Origin: Haemonchus contortus
Lineage: Eukaryota; Nematoda; Chromadorea; Rhabditida; Trichostrongylidae
Direction of reading: 5' to 3'
Assembly (NCBI GenBank): GCA_000469685.2
Contig: LS997564.1
Location: 41,496,240 to 41,560,239, forward strand
Length of the DNA: 64,000 nucleotides
The notes under the pieces were generated by a model. That model was not told where the DNA came from. It saw nothing but the letters and a program-made list of their open reading frames with translations, and made no database searches. Each line of letters starts with the position of its first letter. The stretch's first letter is position 1. Position numbers and translations under genes: made by a program. Below are positions 45,023 through 56,102 of this stretch, one piece after another.

Positions 45023-47657
45023 TTATCGCTACACACTCCTCCTTCCTGTTCATAAGGGGTTCTTTAACGGTAATCCAAAACGCTTCCAATGTCTTGCGCG
45101 CCGCGATCTCTGTTTCAAGCGCCAATATGGACACGGAAACGTCGAAGGATAAACCCGCGTGGAATGAAACACGATGGGCTCCTAGCGGGGTATGCATCCT
45201 TGATCCAGCCAGCCCACTTAGATGTTCTTTAACTCGAACGTACAGAGGGCGACCCGTTTCTCCTATATACTCGCATCCACAGCTTTGGCAACGTATAGAG
45301 TAGACCACTCCCATCTTCATGCAATCACCCACTTTGCCATAAGGGCACACCACACAGTTAGGCGTGTCACATACAGTATCGTAGAGTCGACTACGAACGA
45401 GAAGCTTCCGAAGGGTGTTTGGAGGTATTTCGACAATCCGTATATCGTCTTGAAGATCACACCGACGCACAATTGATCGGATAGATCTACTTACTTCCTC
45501 GGAAATGAAAGGCAAACTGAAAGTCGCCTTGTCAGATTGTGTTCTTTTCCGGACTGTCGGTGTAGAGAAATACCTCCGCCGTGTTGACCCAAAACACGGA
45601 TATCCGTTAAACGAGGCAATGTTCTGGGCCATACGCAGAGACTCCTTCTTCAGTTCAGCATCGGATGAAACTATATTTGCGACTCTATACATATTACTGA
45701 CCACCGCCTGTTTGGTTTTTGTGGGGTGCGCCGATTGGGAGTGAACAATTATGTTCTTACAGCTTGGCTTGCGGTACCATTTGGTTCTTGCTATGCCCCG
45801 TATTACCTGAACTTGGATATTCAAAAACGGCAACCAATCCCCCACAGGTTTTTCCCGTGTAAAGTTGATGTTTTGTGACTGCTTATTCAGGACTTCGTAG
45901 CAAATGTCCAATTCTTCCTGAGTCGAACATATGATAAGGCAGTCATCAATGTAACGATAATATAGGATTGGGCCACGGTCCAGAACTGGCTTCTCGATTT
46001 TCGACATGAACGCTATGGCCAACACAGGGGCCAATCGTTGCCCCATAGCTAGACCACGTAACTGCTTATAGTACTCGCATGACCACCTGAAAACGGAGCA
46101 TCCCAAGCACTCTGCCAAGATCGTCATCACTTGCGTAACAGTGAACCCATGAAGGTGTAGATCAGGTTCATGTTCGCATAGTAATTCGTATATGGCCTCC
46201 AGCGCTGCTTCATTCGAGACATTAGTGTACAGTGACGTGACGTCAAAAGATTCCATCACACACCCTTCGTGGAGGCTAGCGCTGGACAACTTATTGAGTA
46301 GCATGCTAGTGTTGGTCAGGTGGGCTGGGATGTACCGAAGCAATTGGCTCAAGATGATATTGAGAAACCAAGATATTTTGTCCGTCGGTCCCTAACTATG
46401 GGTCTAACTTTGAATTTGGTGGGATCCATCGAAACCATGTCCAAGGTTGTGAGCTTATGCGTTTTAATCAATACGTACAAGACGGGGCAGGCTGGCAGGT
46501 CACACTTAAGGCGACTGATGGTGGTATTAGGCAGACCTGCAGTCTTCGCCACACTACACCAAGTTTTGTTTAAGTTACGACATTGCTTTTTATATTCCTT
46601 CTCGGATGATTTGCAATATAAAGTGTCGTCGCTTAGATGCAGTTTTGTGATTGCCTTATCAAGTTCTTGTGGGAGAACAACAAATTCTCCACCCTTGTCG
46701 CTAATTGACAATCGAATTCTACCCGTCTTTACGTAATCGCGTAATTCTCTGAGCCCACGTTTTTGTGATGCGGAGAGGTTTGAGAGATTGTTTTCCGGCA
46801 TGCTGCCGAACCACTCTAAAGACCGAGGTGGCAAACAGTTGAAACTTAGTGTCTATTGCAACATCGGCCTCTTGGGGCTCATAGAAATTGGAGGGGAAGG
46901 GTAGAGCAGGGAAATTCTTCGCCGTATCTGCCGCACCTCCTTCCCTCCGCATTGTGTTAGCTCTATATCGGAGCCGTTCATGAAGGGTTTGCAAGTACCC
47001 TACGATTTTACGAGAAACATTTGGGGTTAATGACTGTACAGGAGCGAAACTAGGACCCAGTTCTAGTAAGGAACGCGCATCGTTGGAAAGAGTGATGTTG
47101 CCTAAAACCGTGACTCGCGATTTAGATAATGCGTCCATATTACGAGAGCCGTCGAGGTCGGTATTAACAAGGTTACTAGTTTGCACGTCTCGCGATCTAC
47201 GATACCGTTGTTGGTCCGCCAGTCTATTGAACTTTCCCTGTAGTCTTGTCTTAGCCCTAGAGCGAACATGATCACAAATGCTTTTTGACTCACCCACTAT
47301 TTCCTCCCAAAGGCGATCCGGCACGAAACGTTCACAGTATTTTTCCTTCGCAATACATTTGTTCAAACACGAATACAGATAATCACGTTTCGATTTCAAT
47401 GCCGTTTTGAGAATTAGACGTTCGATTGCTCGTATTTGTTGAGAGTCCTTTGGGAGTCCACACAGCTCATCTAACCGCTTGTTTTTGATGAAGTTTGGCG
47501 TGATGCGGTGATGAAGACAGCGACTCAGGAAGTGGGTGGTCTGTCTCACAGCGACAATCTTTTGTCGCAAGGACAGCACTTCTTTCACAAGTCGAAAATA
47601 TTCTGCTGGTACTCGTCTCAAGATAGTCCAGGATCGACTTTCTTCCAATCTTGGCAT
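44982..47657 (-). pseudogene. Penelope-like reverse transcriptase with GIY-YIG endonuclease
   Basis: Three overlapping minus-strand frames (46719-47657, 46349-46834, 44982-46352) read as one ~880-residue protein broken by shifts near 46810-46830 and 46393-46400. Order: N-terminal helical region (MPRLEESRSWTILRRVPAEY onward), SISDKGGEFVVLPQELDKAI (the D-K-GG block typical of Penelope elements), KVRPIV, then PTDKISWFLNIILSQLLRYI, SFDVTSLYTNVS (motif A), RGLAMGQRLAPVLAIAFMS (motif B), YYRYIDDCLII (catalytic YIDD), a Cys-rich linker (CDTPNCVVCPYGKVGDC), and VYSIRCQSCGCEYIGETGR, the GIY-YIG endonuclease motif, followed by RVKEHL. The domain set is diagnostic. The two shifts make this copy inactive unless they are sequence errors. 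A nematode-specific Penelope clade is likely, but not tested. Confidence 0.92.
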
Positions 47658-47665
47658 GATATGTA

Positions 47666-48007
47666 TTAAGGATAATCTTCTTTAAGCCTTTCAAGATTGA
47701 ACACAATTTATTAAGCCAACGTTTCGGCGCTGCTTCGCCTTCTTCAGGGCCTGAAGTAGTGCAAAGCATTGTGTGGCATGCTCGCCCAAAAGCCTTAACA
47801 AAACTTCAGCAAAAACCAAAGTAGACCAGCAAACCCCAAAGGTACAGATCGAATGAGGCATGGATTACTCACCTTGGAATCCGCCGTTAAGACAAGAGGA
47901 CGACCACCCTCGTAATAACTGTTGTTTAAAATGAATAGTAACACCTCCCACTGACCTCATCGTAGATCAAAGATTACACAGGTCAAGGAAGGGTGCGAGT
48001 TCACGGG
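47666..48007 (-). repeat. 5' pseudo-LTR of the Penelope-like element
   Basis: 342-bp direct copy of 44681-45022, directly upstream of the coding region on the minus strand. Confidence 0.92.
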
Positions 48008-48043
48008 ATATCGACTACCCGTTGATCGATGCGTTTACAGTAA

Positions 48044-48287
48044 AGTAATCCATGCCTCATTCGATCTGTACCTTTGGGGTTTGCTGGTCTACTTTGGTTT
48101 TTGCTGGAGTTTTGTTAAGGCTTTTGGGCGAGCATGCCACGCAATGCTTTGCACTACTTCAGGCCCTGAAGAAGGCGAAGCAGCGCCGAAACGTTGGCTT
48201 AATAAATTGTGTTCAATCTTGAAAGGCTTAAAGAAGATTATCCTTAATACATATCATGCCAAGATTGGAAGAAAGTCGATCCTGGAC
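48044..48287 (+). repeat. Inverted tail of the Penelope-like element
   Basis: Reverse complement of about 47626-47872, so it carries both part of the pseudo-LTR and the first codons of the coding region in inverse orientation. It ends at the right target duplication (48288-48299). Inverted terminal pieces are a known feature of Penelope insertions. Confidence 0.9.
48164..48193 (+). ncRNA. Hammerhead-ribozyme-like core in the pseudo-LTR
   Basis: In element-sense orientation each repeat contains CTGAAGA, then a GGCG...CGCC hairpin, then GAAAC. This is the order of the conserved CUGANGA - stem II - GAAA core of hammerhead ribozymes, which are known in Penelope-like pseudo-LTRs. The same core is at 44737-44762 and 47722-47747 on the minus strand. 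An extra A between CTGAAGA and stem II is irregular, and I could not place the cleavage triplet (NUH) or stems I and III with certainty. Confidence 0.4.
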
Positions 48288-48638
48288 AATCTTTGGTCTG
48301 TTAATGCAATTCATAGGTATCCCGGCCACATAGACGGGAATTTGATTCCGGTTTTTTCATTGACTTTGTGAACGCATAAAATTTATTGGACGCAAATTTT
48401 TGCAAACAGCATACTTTATTCCACAACATAGCATTGTCCCACTACACCTATCCCTGTGTAAGACACATCGGATGAAGACCTTGGGCAACAGAAAGGGATG
48501 CGGGATTAAGGCGTCTGGCGGTGTTGCATCACTCACCAGACGCCTCCATGCATCACCAGACGTTCGAGCCAGACCAACAACTGGACTAGTATAAAAGCCA
48601 GGCTCTTTGCAGAGATTTTGTGCGAAAAGTCGAAATAA

Positions 48639-49204
48639 TAAGTTGATGCATAATTATTGCGGATTTTTTCGCGGCTTCTTTTCTCTCCATACAATTTCAA
48701 TATCGAAGTTGAGATTTTTGTAGAAATAATCTACTCACCTTCCTTAATAGAGGTTTGTCTGGAAAGTCATCTCTTACTCGCCACATTATGCTCTATTACT
48801 TCGGGAAATGATGGAAGGTTGCGCACTCATTACGCGATCTCAACGAACTTTTTGGCGATGGAACTGTTGGCCAGAACCAACTGAGGACTGGGATTTGCTC
48901 CTAAATCTCCATATTGACCCACAGAACCTCCTTAGTTATCACGTCACCTATTCGTTGAAAGACTGGCTAGCAAACAGGCCTTATGACGAAATGGATGACC
49001 TGGTGGTCGATGTCAAGGTGAGGATCGCCTCCAAGGACCGAAACTTCTCCGCCTGTGGAATGCAGTTGCCTAGCAAATGGGAAGCAGTGCTCGGCGTGGA
49101 TGGTGGATAAGTTTTAGAGTAATTATTTGAACATGCCTTTGCTAAATATTTCCATCGTTTCTTCGAGTAAAATAAAAATCCGCAATAATTATGCATCAAC
49201 CTAA
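48639..49204 (+). mobile_element. Internally deleted mariner, copy A
   Basis: Terminal repeats built on GTTGATGCATAATTATTGCG (left near 48642; right copy in reverse ending at 49204, followed by TA). The first bases of the left end are altered. The ~0.57-kb body keeps a frame that ends like a mariner transposase: DDLVVDVKVRIASKDRNFSA, then LPSKWEAVLGVDGG before TAA (49108-49110). The catalytic core is deleted. Confidence 0.8.
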
Positions 49205-49682
49205 TAGATTTAAAGAATGCTGCCTTCAATGACGTTGAATTCATCGGAGCAGTTGATCTTCTTATTTGGACAAGAACTATGTCTGTGACGAGAGTCCTAT
49301 TCTCGGTATCGACTCATGAGAGCGGCATAGGCACCTCAGGGGACCCATTCGTCTGTGTAGGAGTGATACGAAAGTTCTCCCGTCATGACGCTTTCAATAC
49401 TCCGCAAAAATAAAACGGGATTGCAATCAATCTCGGTTCGTGTCTACATAATTCAGTTTCTCTCAAAATGTGAGCGAAAGTACAAAGCCATGCTGTAAAA
49501 TGACCGTCACTATGCATGAAAGCGATACCGTTTCCCTTTTGCAAAGATGAGAAGAACTTCTCCAAAGCCATCGGGTAGCAAATGCCAGTAGGAGCAAATG
49601 TGCTATCTTCCGAATACAAATAGTTCTCATTAAGCAACTCCTACTTGAATTTCCCTCCGATTCAAACTGTTTATTCATACTA

Positions 49683-49912
49683 TTAGGTTGATGCATAATT
49701 ATTGCGGATTTTTTCGCAGCTTTTTCTCTCTCGATAGAATTTCAATACTGAGTTCGGGTTTTTTTCCTAGAAGTGATCTACTTGATTTCCTCTACAAGAA
49801 TATACTCAAAATCATCCGCATATTCGCAAAATTAGGCTTTACTACTTCTAGAAAGATTGGAAGGTGGCACAGTCATTCCGCGATCTCAGTAACTTTTTAG
49901 CGATCGTTCATT
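49683..49912 (+). mobile_element. Mariner fragment, copy B (left end only)
   Basis: Starts with TA then TTAGGTTGATGCATAATTAT and matches the outer ~230 bases of copy C in the other orientation (for example ATATTCGCAAAATTAGGC and GGAAGGTGGCACAGTCATTC). The similarity stops about 49912 and no right repeat follows, so it is truncated. Confidence 0.8.
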
Positions 49913-50007
49913 AGGTGATCTAGTGAAAGTACACATGATTTCCTGGCGGTCAAACACGATTATTTTGATATTTTCTATTTCCCCTGCATTTTACCTGCCT
50001 CTATATA

Positions 50008-50583
50008 TTAGGTTGATGCATAATTATTGCGGATTTTTTTCCAGCAAATTTTACTTAAAGAAACTATAGAAATACTGAGCAAAGACATATTCAAGTAATT
50101 ACTCCGGAACTTATTCACCATCTACGTCAAGCACTGCTTTCCATTGATTAGTTAGTCGGATCCCAGAAGCGAAGAAGTTTTTATGCTCACGGACGATCCA
50201 CGCCTTGACATCGGCCATCAAGTCATCCAAATCAACGTAACTTCTATTCTCTAGCCTTTTTCGATGAACGGTTGACGAGATAATCCAAAAAAGTTTCTGC
50301 TGGTGAATACGGCAGATTTAGGGACAGATCCCATTTCTTGGTTGGCTCTGGCTGATTGTTCAATCGCCGAAAAGTTACTGAGATCGCGGAATGACTGTGC
50401 CACCTTCCAATCTTTCTCGAAGTAGTTAAGCCTAATTTCGCGAATATGCGGATGGTTTTCTGAGTATATTCTTGTAGAGGAAATCAAGTAGATTCTTTCT
50501 AGAAAAAACCCGAACTCAATATTCAAATTCTTCGAGAGAAAAAAAGCGGCGAAAAAATCCGCAATAATTATGCATCAACCTAA
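50008..50583 (-). mobile_element. Internally deleted mariner, copy C
   Basis: Perfect inverted termini (TTAGGTTGATGCATAATTAT at 50008 and its reverse complement ending at 50583), flanked by TA on both sides. On the minus strand a remnant transposase C-terminus is readable just before the right repeat: DDLMADVKAWIVREHKNFFA then SGIRLTNQWKAVLDVDGE and a stop. Length 576 bp, the same deletion-derivative family as A and B. Confidence 0.88.
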
Positions 50584-51029
50584 TATCTTCTGAGAGATGC
50601 CCTTATTCCTTACCCATCCTGTTTTTGTGACTACCTCTAGGAACACTCATGACCGACCACCAATCCGAGACGTTTTTGATCATCTCGTCTAGAAATAACT
50701 GTAGTTAGCCAGTAAAAAGGAATGAATTGCAGTGAGCTTGACCGATACAGCTGCCCGTTTCCCATAGCTCCTAACTGCAGTCACACCGCGTGTTTAGGGG
50801 TGTATTTACGTTGTTTTCGTGTTGGCTGTTTGCCGCAAATCAGCCGACGAGCAGTGGCCGCCCCGCATTCGAGGCCGCGTCACGTGTAGGTCGGCTTCGA
50901 TTTTATTCGGTCTAGCTGGTCTGCCTGCTCATCGTCGGTTCCTCTTGGCTGTTGCAAATCTTGCTCGCTATCATGCCTTAGTTCCTTACTGTGTCATGCA
51001 ACTTGATCAATTCTGTACTTTTCAGGAGG

Positions 51030-52088
51030 ATGGGACGTGACGAAACTCGTGTGTATGTGGGTAATTTGCCACAAGATTGTAGGGAGAAGGATCTTCAAGA
51101 CATCTTCGCCAAATACGGAAACATTCGTTTCATCGATATCAAAGCCGGACGCGGACCAGCCTTCGCTTTCGTCGAGTTTGAGGATTCACGGTGAGTGCAT
51201 TTACCATGGATTGTAGACCAACTCCACTCTCTGTCAAATCTCATTTAACATATTGTACGCTGGCCATTTTGAAGTTTCCAGAGAAATTGATAGCTGCCAT
51301 TTTGCAATATTTCAATTTTCAGCGACGCCGAAGATGCAGTACGCGCTCGGGACGGCTACGAATTCGATGGGTCCCGTATTCGTGTTGAATTTACCCGTGG
51401 GCGTGGTGGTGGCCGCGGTGGGTTTGGTGGTCGCGGTGGTGGCTTCGGTGGCTACAGCAATCGTGGAGGCGGCTACGGAGGTTATGGTGGTGGTGGAGGA
51501 GGCTACAGTGGTGGTGGCGGCGGTCGTCGTGGTGGTGGTGGTGGCCCTCCCAATCGTCGTACCAACTATCGCGTCATTGTGGAAGGCCTTCCGGCATCTG
51601 GTTCCTGGCAGGATTTGAAGGTATTTTCCTTGACTATCCTTATACAACGTTTCATTTTATCTCCTTCGCAGAATCACTTTAAGGACCATATGCGAGAGGC
51701 AGGAGAAGTCTGTTATGCGGACGTATCTCGCGACGGTACCGGCACGGTCGAGTTTCTACGTCTTGATGATATGAAGTATGCTCTGAAGAAGCTTGACGAC
51801 ACAAAGTTCCGGTCGCACGAAGTGAGTTCTCTTCTATTCACAGGAGAGAAGTTCTCTCTTTATTCTTAACAGCTTTTAAATTTTCTCCAGGGAGAGACGG
51901 GCTATATTCGCGTGCGTGAGGATAGCAGCAGTGGTGGCGGTGGCGGTGGAGGCAGTCGTGGCCGTTCTCGATCTCGCAGTCCTCGCGGTCGGGACTCACC
52001 GAAGTACAGTCCACGACGTTCACGTTCGCAGAGCCGTTCGGCATCACGCTCTCCGTCGACGAAGTCTCGCAGTCCTTCGCATGATTGA
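51030..52088 (+). CDS. rsp-3: SRSF1/RSP-3-type SR splicing factor, copy 1
   Basis: Four exons in phase: 51030-51190, 51323-51620, 51684-51821, 51891-52088 (TGA); 264 residues. ATG follows TTTTCAG by four bases, a likely trans-splice site. RRM1: [20 protein letters not shown] (RNP2), [20 protein letters not shown] (RNP1). A long Gly-rich linker follows, then the pseudo-RRM with its signature [20 protein letters not shown] (SWQDLKD) split by an intron, [18 protein letters not shown], and an RS tail ([20 protein letters not shown]). SRSF1 proteins bind purine-rich exonic enhancers and regulate splicing in the nucleus. The acceptor TTTAAG|GAC restores the conserved spacing; an upstream CGCAG would add four residues (NHFK). 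One of three tandem paralogues here. The symbol marks family, not proven orthology to a single copy. Confidence 0.93.
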
Positions 52089-52600
52089 AAATGTTGTGGA
52101 TCTTGGACCATGAATGGTATATTTCTTTTTTTTATGAGTCTTGTGCTACTGTATGAAACGCATTTTTCAAGAATTAAGAAAACTACCTCAAACCTACCTC
52201 AATTTATACCTCAACCATATATATTGTTACAATGATCTTAATACTTTTTTTTGCAGCAGTAATGCTATCGTGTTAGTGTTGATTTTCCGCAGTTATCAAT
52301 GAAGGTTACACTGAATTTGATGTTGTTGTTTCAGCCCTCACTGTGATAAAAGTATGAGGAGGAAGGAGGAAATGATAAACGGATGAGTAGAGCACATACC
52401 ACAGGATAGGAGATTGGCCTTATCAGATCAGTGGAAGTATCAGAATAACGAATCTATGGACAGTTAGAGGGATAGGGATCACATCACAGAGTATTATGAG
52501 AGCACGGGAAACGTTGAAGTACACGTGAGATTTTTTTTCTCTTTCATTTTCAGGTCCCAATCGTCTCCTTCGAATTTTGTTGAAAACGAATAAATACATC
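52089..52600 (+). promoter_or_regulatory. 3' region of SR copy 1 with possible regulated splice segment
   Basis: After the stop comes AATGGTATATTTCT, a word found at the same place in all three copies. A TTGTTTCAG acceptor-like site at 52326-52334 opens a purine-rich segment (GAGGAGGAAGGAGG) that ends at donor-like GTGAGA (52525). A second acceptor TTTTCAG ends at 52553, and AATAAA lies at 52589-52594. The layout fits alternative 3'-UTR splicing; no transcript evidence here. Confidence 0.5.
52183..52213 (+). promoter_or_regulatory. Cluster of let-7-family seed matches (copy 1 3' UTR)
   Basis: CTACCTCA at 52183-52190 and 52194-52201, and TACCTCA at 52207-52213. CUACCUCA is the full complement of the let-7 seed with the adenosine opposite position 1. 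They lie ~100-125 bases after the stop codon. Confidence 0.6.
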
Positions 52601-54480
52601 AATTATTTTGTTTGTTCAATTGTATGTGTTCACCATACGGCTCCGGCACCGAACATTTTTTATGGAATTACATGTGAAACATAAAAAAGAGGTGAAAATG
52701 TGTTGTGGAGCTATTCCCATGCTCAACCTTTGTTCTGTGCTTCTGTGCTAAGTTTTGCCTGCAAAACAATGCCACAAACCTGGCTAATGAGTGAGATTAT
52801 GCAGCAATTCTCCAACCACAGACACACATCAGACAAAGCCTCGAGCTTATCTCTCTCATTTATAAAGCCGAAACTTGCTGGGTCGATTTGTAAGTTTTAC
52901 GGAGTAGAGCGAGTACTGCGGATGAAAGGAGTGATTGGAGTGAGGTGGGTACTTGAAAATGTGCTATGTATGTCTGAGCTACAGAAGGGAGGGGTATCGA
53001 GGTGGGTGAGTCAATTGAATATTCAACTCATACCTCATGATAGCGTTTTGCACGAGGTATTAATCTCGCTTCTACCCCGCCGATCCTCCCCTACTGAGAC
53101 TTGAAACCATATTCTTCCGCCAAGAACCGTTTCTAAGTACAGGGGCAAATCGGCTACCCCTCTGCACTATAGGCCTCAGTGGTAAAAGTAAGGAATGAAG
53201 CACGGCGTAAGCCGGGCGACCTGACTGGTTCAAAATAAGTCGAGTGCATCACACAAGCACCTCGCTGGGAAAGAAACGAAACGGATCAAATAAGGAGAAT
53301 CACATATATTAAATCCCTTCAACAAATTGATTGTTGGAGGTGCTCTCCGCGCATAGTTCCTTTCCTGGCAGAGCTCGAAGAAAGCGAGTAATTGTAGGCA
53401 ATGGTGCTGTTTCCTTACACAAATTCTAACCGAAATCGGACCGGTACTGTGGAACAGGTGTTGAGTTGGTGGCTAAGCGAGGTACAAAGTAGACACGATA
53501 ATGAAGGCAGCAAAAGGGCAAGAGCCTAAAGGTGTAAATTAACAGGACTCATTATTATGATAGAGAGGTTCGCTAGTGCGGGAACCATGGTGGTGTTCTT
53601 TTGTTGTTGAATAACTGCACTTTTTTGCAATTCAGTACCAAACAACTATGTATGGTGCTAATGTTTTGCAAAAGTTTTCTGCAGTGGGAATTTTCAAAGA
53701 AAATGTGGCATTGGGATTGTTAAAGTTGACATTACAAAGCTTTATCACCAGCTATTTTCTTGTTAGGTGGGCGGAAAGTTTTGCTTCGGAGGCTACTTCT
53801 AAAGAGCTGGATTGATTAGGTAGAATCCATATTTTGATTTCTATTGATCCACTGATTTAATAAGTAGATTTTGTGGAAACAGATTACAGCTTGTCAGAGT
53901 TGTCGGTATGCGGGCGGCCTTTAACGAAAATCTAGGGGACGTCCAAGTGGTTTCATTTTTCAATTTAGGTATTACCTGAAGAGTATGATCGATTTGAATC
54001 AACATGGATTCAGATCTAAAGAAAGCTAGACTGGATAGCTCCCAACCTAATTGGAAAATACAGACGATTCCTTTGTCATCTCGACAACCCTCCACTTTTA
54101 TGTAACTCACACACCAATATTGGTTGTCTTCCATCAGAGTCATGTCATTTGTATCATATGAAAATTCAGTTTTCCATTTCAAAGCCTGAACTAGGTGCTC
54201 AAGGAACGCGAATCTCCGCTAACTCTTGCAAGGCTCCACTTCTATACCTATCCCTACACACTTATGAACTGAAGCGGTGAAGGTATTTGTAACATAGACG
54301 GTTACGTAAAATCCAATCCTTGTTGGTGGAGGCAGAGCAGAAGGACTTGCGTTATGATCAAATAGTCTCTGTGTATTCCTAGATGAAACTGCAACAGTTC
54401 AGAAAATTCCTTTTTCTCCTCGAAGTCTTGCAACCGTTAAGTTTTAGAGCCGGCTTTTGAGGGAAGGGAAGAACTCTCAA
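52601..54480. other. Spacer between SR copies 1 and 2
   Basis: Mostly unassigned. A minus-strand open frame at 53841-54182 (113 codons, for example GIVCIFQLGWELSSLAFF and MLIQIDHTLQVIPKLKN) reads protein-like but has no known motif and no splice context; it may derive from a dispersed repeat. A low-level similarity between 53010-53200 and about 26990-27170 suggests a shared repeat. Confidence 0.4.
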
Positions 54481-54813
54481 CGCCTCCATTGAGTGTCAAC
54501 CTCTCAGAAATGGTGCAGTCTCGCACCCAACGTCTCCTGGATATCTCGAGTGGCTCCCAGCAGATACCAATCAATTCCTCGTCAAGTTGGTGGCAAGTTG
54601 GGGTCGAAATCTCCGCGACGCACCCATGGGGGCGTCGCGTTTGGCGCCGCTTTTCGGTCGTATTGAGCGCACCTGGCGACTGGTCGTGTGGTCGTTGGCC
54701 CCGCCAGATCGAGTAATTCCACTCCCTCGCTGTTGATTCTTATCTTTCTCGGTCTTCCCTCATATCTCACCTCATATTCAGTTGAAAGTTATTCAAAGTG
54801 GGTGATTTCCAGA

Positions 54814-56102
54814 ATGGGACGGGACGAAACACGAGTTTATGTGGGTAATTTGCCTCCTGATTGCCGTGAGAAGGACATCGAGGACATCTTTGCGAAATAT
54901 GGCAAAATTCGTTATGTCGACATCAAGGGCGGTCGTGGGCCTCTCTACGCATTTGTCGAATTTGAAGATTCACGGTGAGCAGTGTTTGAAACTTTTTTGA
55001 GTTCTTTTCATTGTATTAAAGTATTGTATCTGTCTCCGCCCTCCCTTCGCTCCCCATGCCGTGGTAGATGAGAGCATTGTCCTTAAAACAAGTCTTATCG
55101 TAAATTTATGTCGCACTTTCCCTGTTCTAGGGATGGAACTATGCAGAGTTTACTTTCAACCACCTTACAATGATTTCGTTTGAAGGATATGCGGTATATG
55201 TGTCGGCCTTGGCGTGATTTGATAACCACGCAATCCCATACGTCCATACAAGAGGATAGACTAAAAAATTACAGCGTAAAATGTGAAAATATCATGCAGA
55301 GATAAGGTCTTGCTGATCTCCGCTGCTTCTTTTTTTCGGCGAAATTCGTAAACTTTCGTTTTTCATTCTGAATCTTTTAGTGATGCTGAGGACGCGGTCC
55401 ATGGCCGCGATGGCTACGATTTCGACGGATCTCGTATCCGTGTCGAATTTACCCGTGGAGCAGGTCCGCGTGGGCCAGGAGGTCGTCCCATGAACGGCGG
55501 TGGACGTGGCGGCTACGGTGGTCGAGGAGGTGGCTTTGGAGGTTATGGTGGTGGTGGTCGTGGTGGTCGTGGTCCTTCTGGCCGTACCAACTATCGCGTC
55601 ATCGTCGAGGGCTTACCAGCGACTGGTTCATGGCAAGATTTGAAGGTATTTTTTAGAACTCTTACCCCTTCAACGTTTGATTTTATCTCTAATTCCTCGA
55701 ATCACTTTAAGGACCATATGCGAGAGGCAGGAGAAGTTTGCTATGCGGATGTTACTCGTGACGGCATTGGAACAGTAGAATATACTCGATTGGATGATAT
55801 GAAATATGCACTGAAAAAGCTTGATGATACGAAGTTCCGTTCTCACGAAGTGAGTTATCTTTTCTTTGGCTTTCATTAGTCATTAGGCTCCAATGATTTT
55901 GTTCCAGGGAGAAACTGCCTATATTCGCGTGCGAGAAGACAGCAGTGGTGGTGGATACGGAGGCAGTCGTGGTCGCTCTCGATCGCGCAGCCCTCGCGGC
56001 CGAGATTCGCCGAAGTATAGCCCACGTCGTTCACGCTCACAGAGTCGCTCTGCATCAAGATCTCCAACGCGCTCGAAGTCCCGCAGCCGCTCTCGTGACT
56101 GA
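54814..56102 (+). CDS. SRSF1/RSP-3-type SR splicing factor, copy 2
   Basis: Four exons with the same intron positions as copy 1: 54814-54974, 55381-55645, 55712-55849, 55908-56102 (TGA); 252 residues. ATG follows TTTCCAG by one base. RRM1 [40 protein letters not shown]; Gly-rich linker; pseudo-[43 protein letters not shown] tail [20 protein letters not shown] with more RS units ([13 protein letters not shown]). The acceptor at exon 3 is CACTTTAAG|GAC. RRM1 has His in place of Arg at VHGRD. It is closer to copy 3 than to copy 1 in RRM1 (EDIFx[17 protein letters not shown]). Own promoter region likely in the GC-rich stretch 54540-54720. Confidence 0.93.

Larger units (their letters stand above)
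44682..48287 (-). mobile_element. Penelope-like retroelement, whole insertion
   Basis: A 3.6-kb insertion bounded by a 12-bp direct duplication (AATCTTTGGTCT). On the minus strand the order is: a 244-bp inverted tail (48287-48044), a 342-bp direct repeat (48007-47666), the coding region (47657-44982) and a second 342-bp direct repeat (45022-44681). The two direct repeats appear to differ at one base (CAAAACTCC against CAAAACTTC), so the insertion is young. The direct repeats include the last codons of the coding region, which shows that the upstream repeat is the 3' end of a truncated tandem copy. This is the pseudo-LTR organisation known for Penelope-like elements. Confidence 0.92.

Noticed and set aside
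51253..51647. Long open frames on both strands rich in Val/Ala/Thr over the SR copy 1 linker
   Set aside because: They are shadows of the GGN-repeat coding for the Gly-rich linker of the SR protein.
52700..53104. 134-codon plus-strand frame after SR copy 1
   Set aside because: No domain or splice support; partly in repeat-like sequence.
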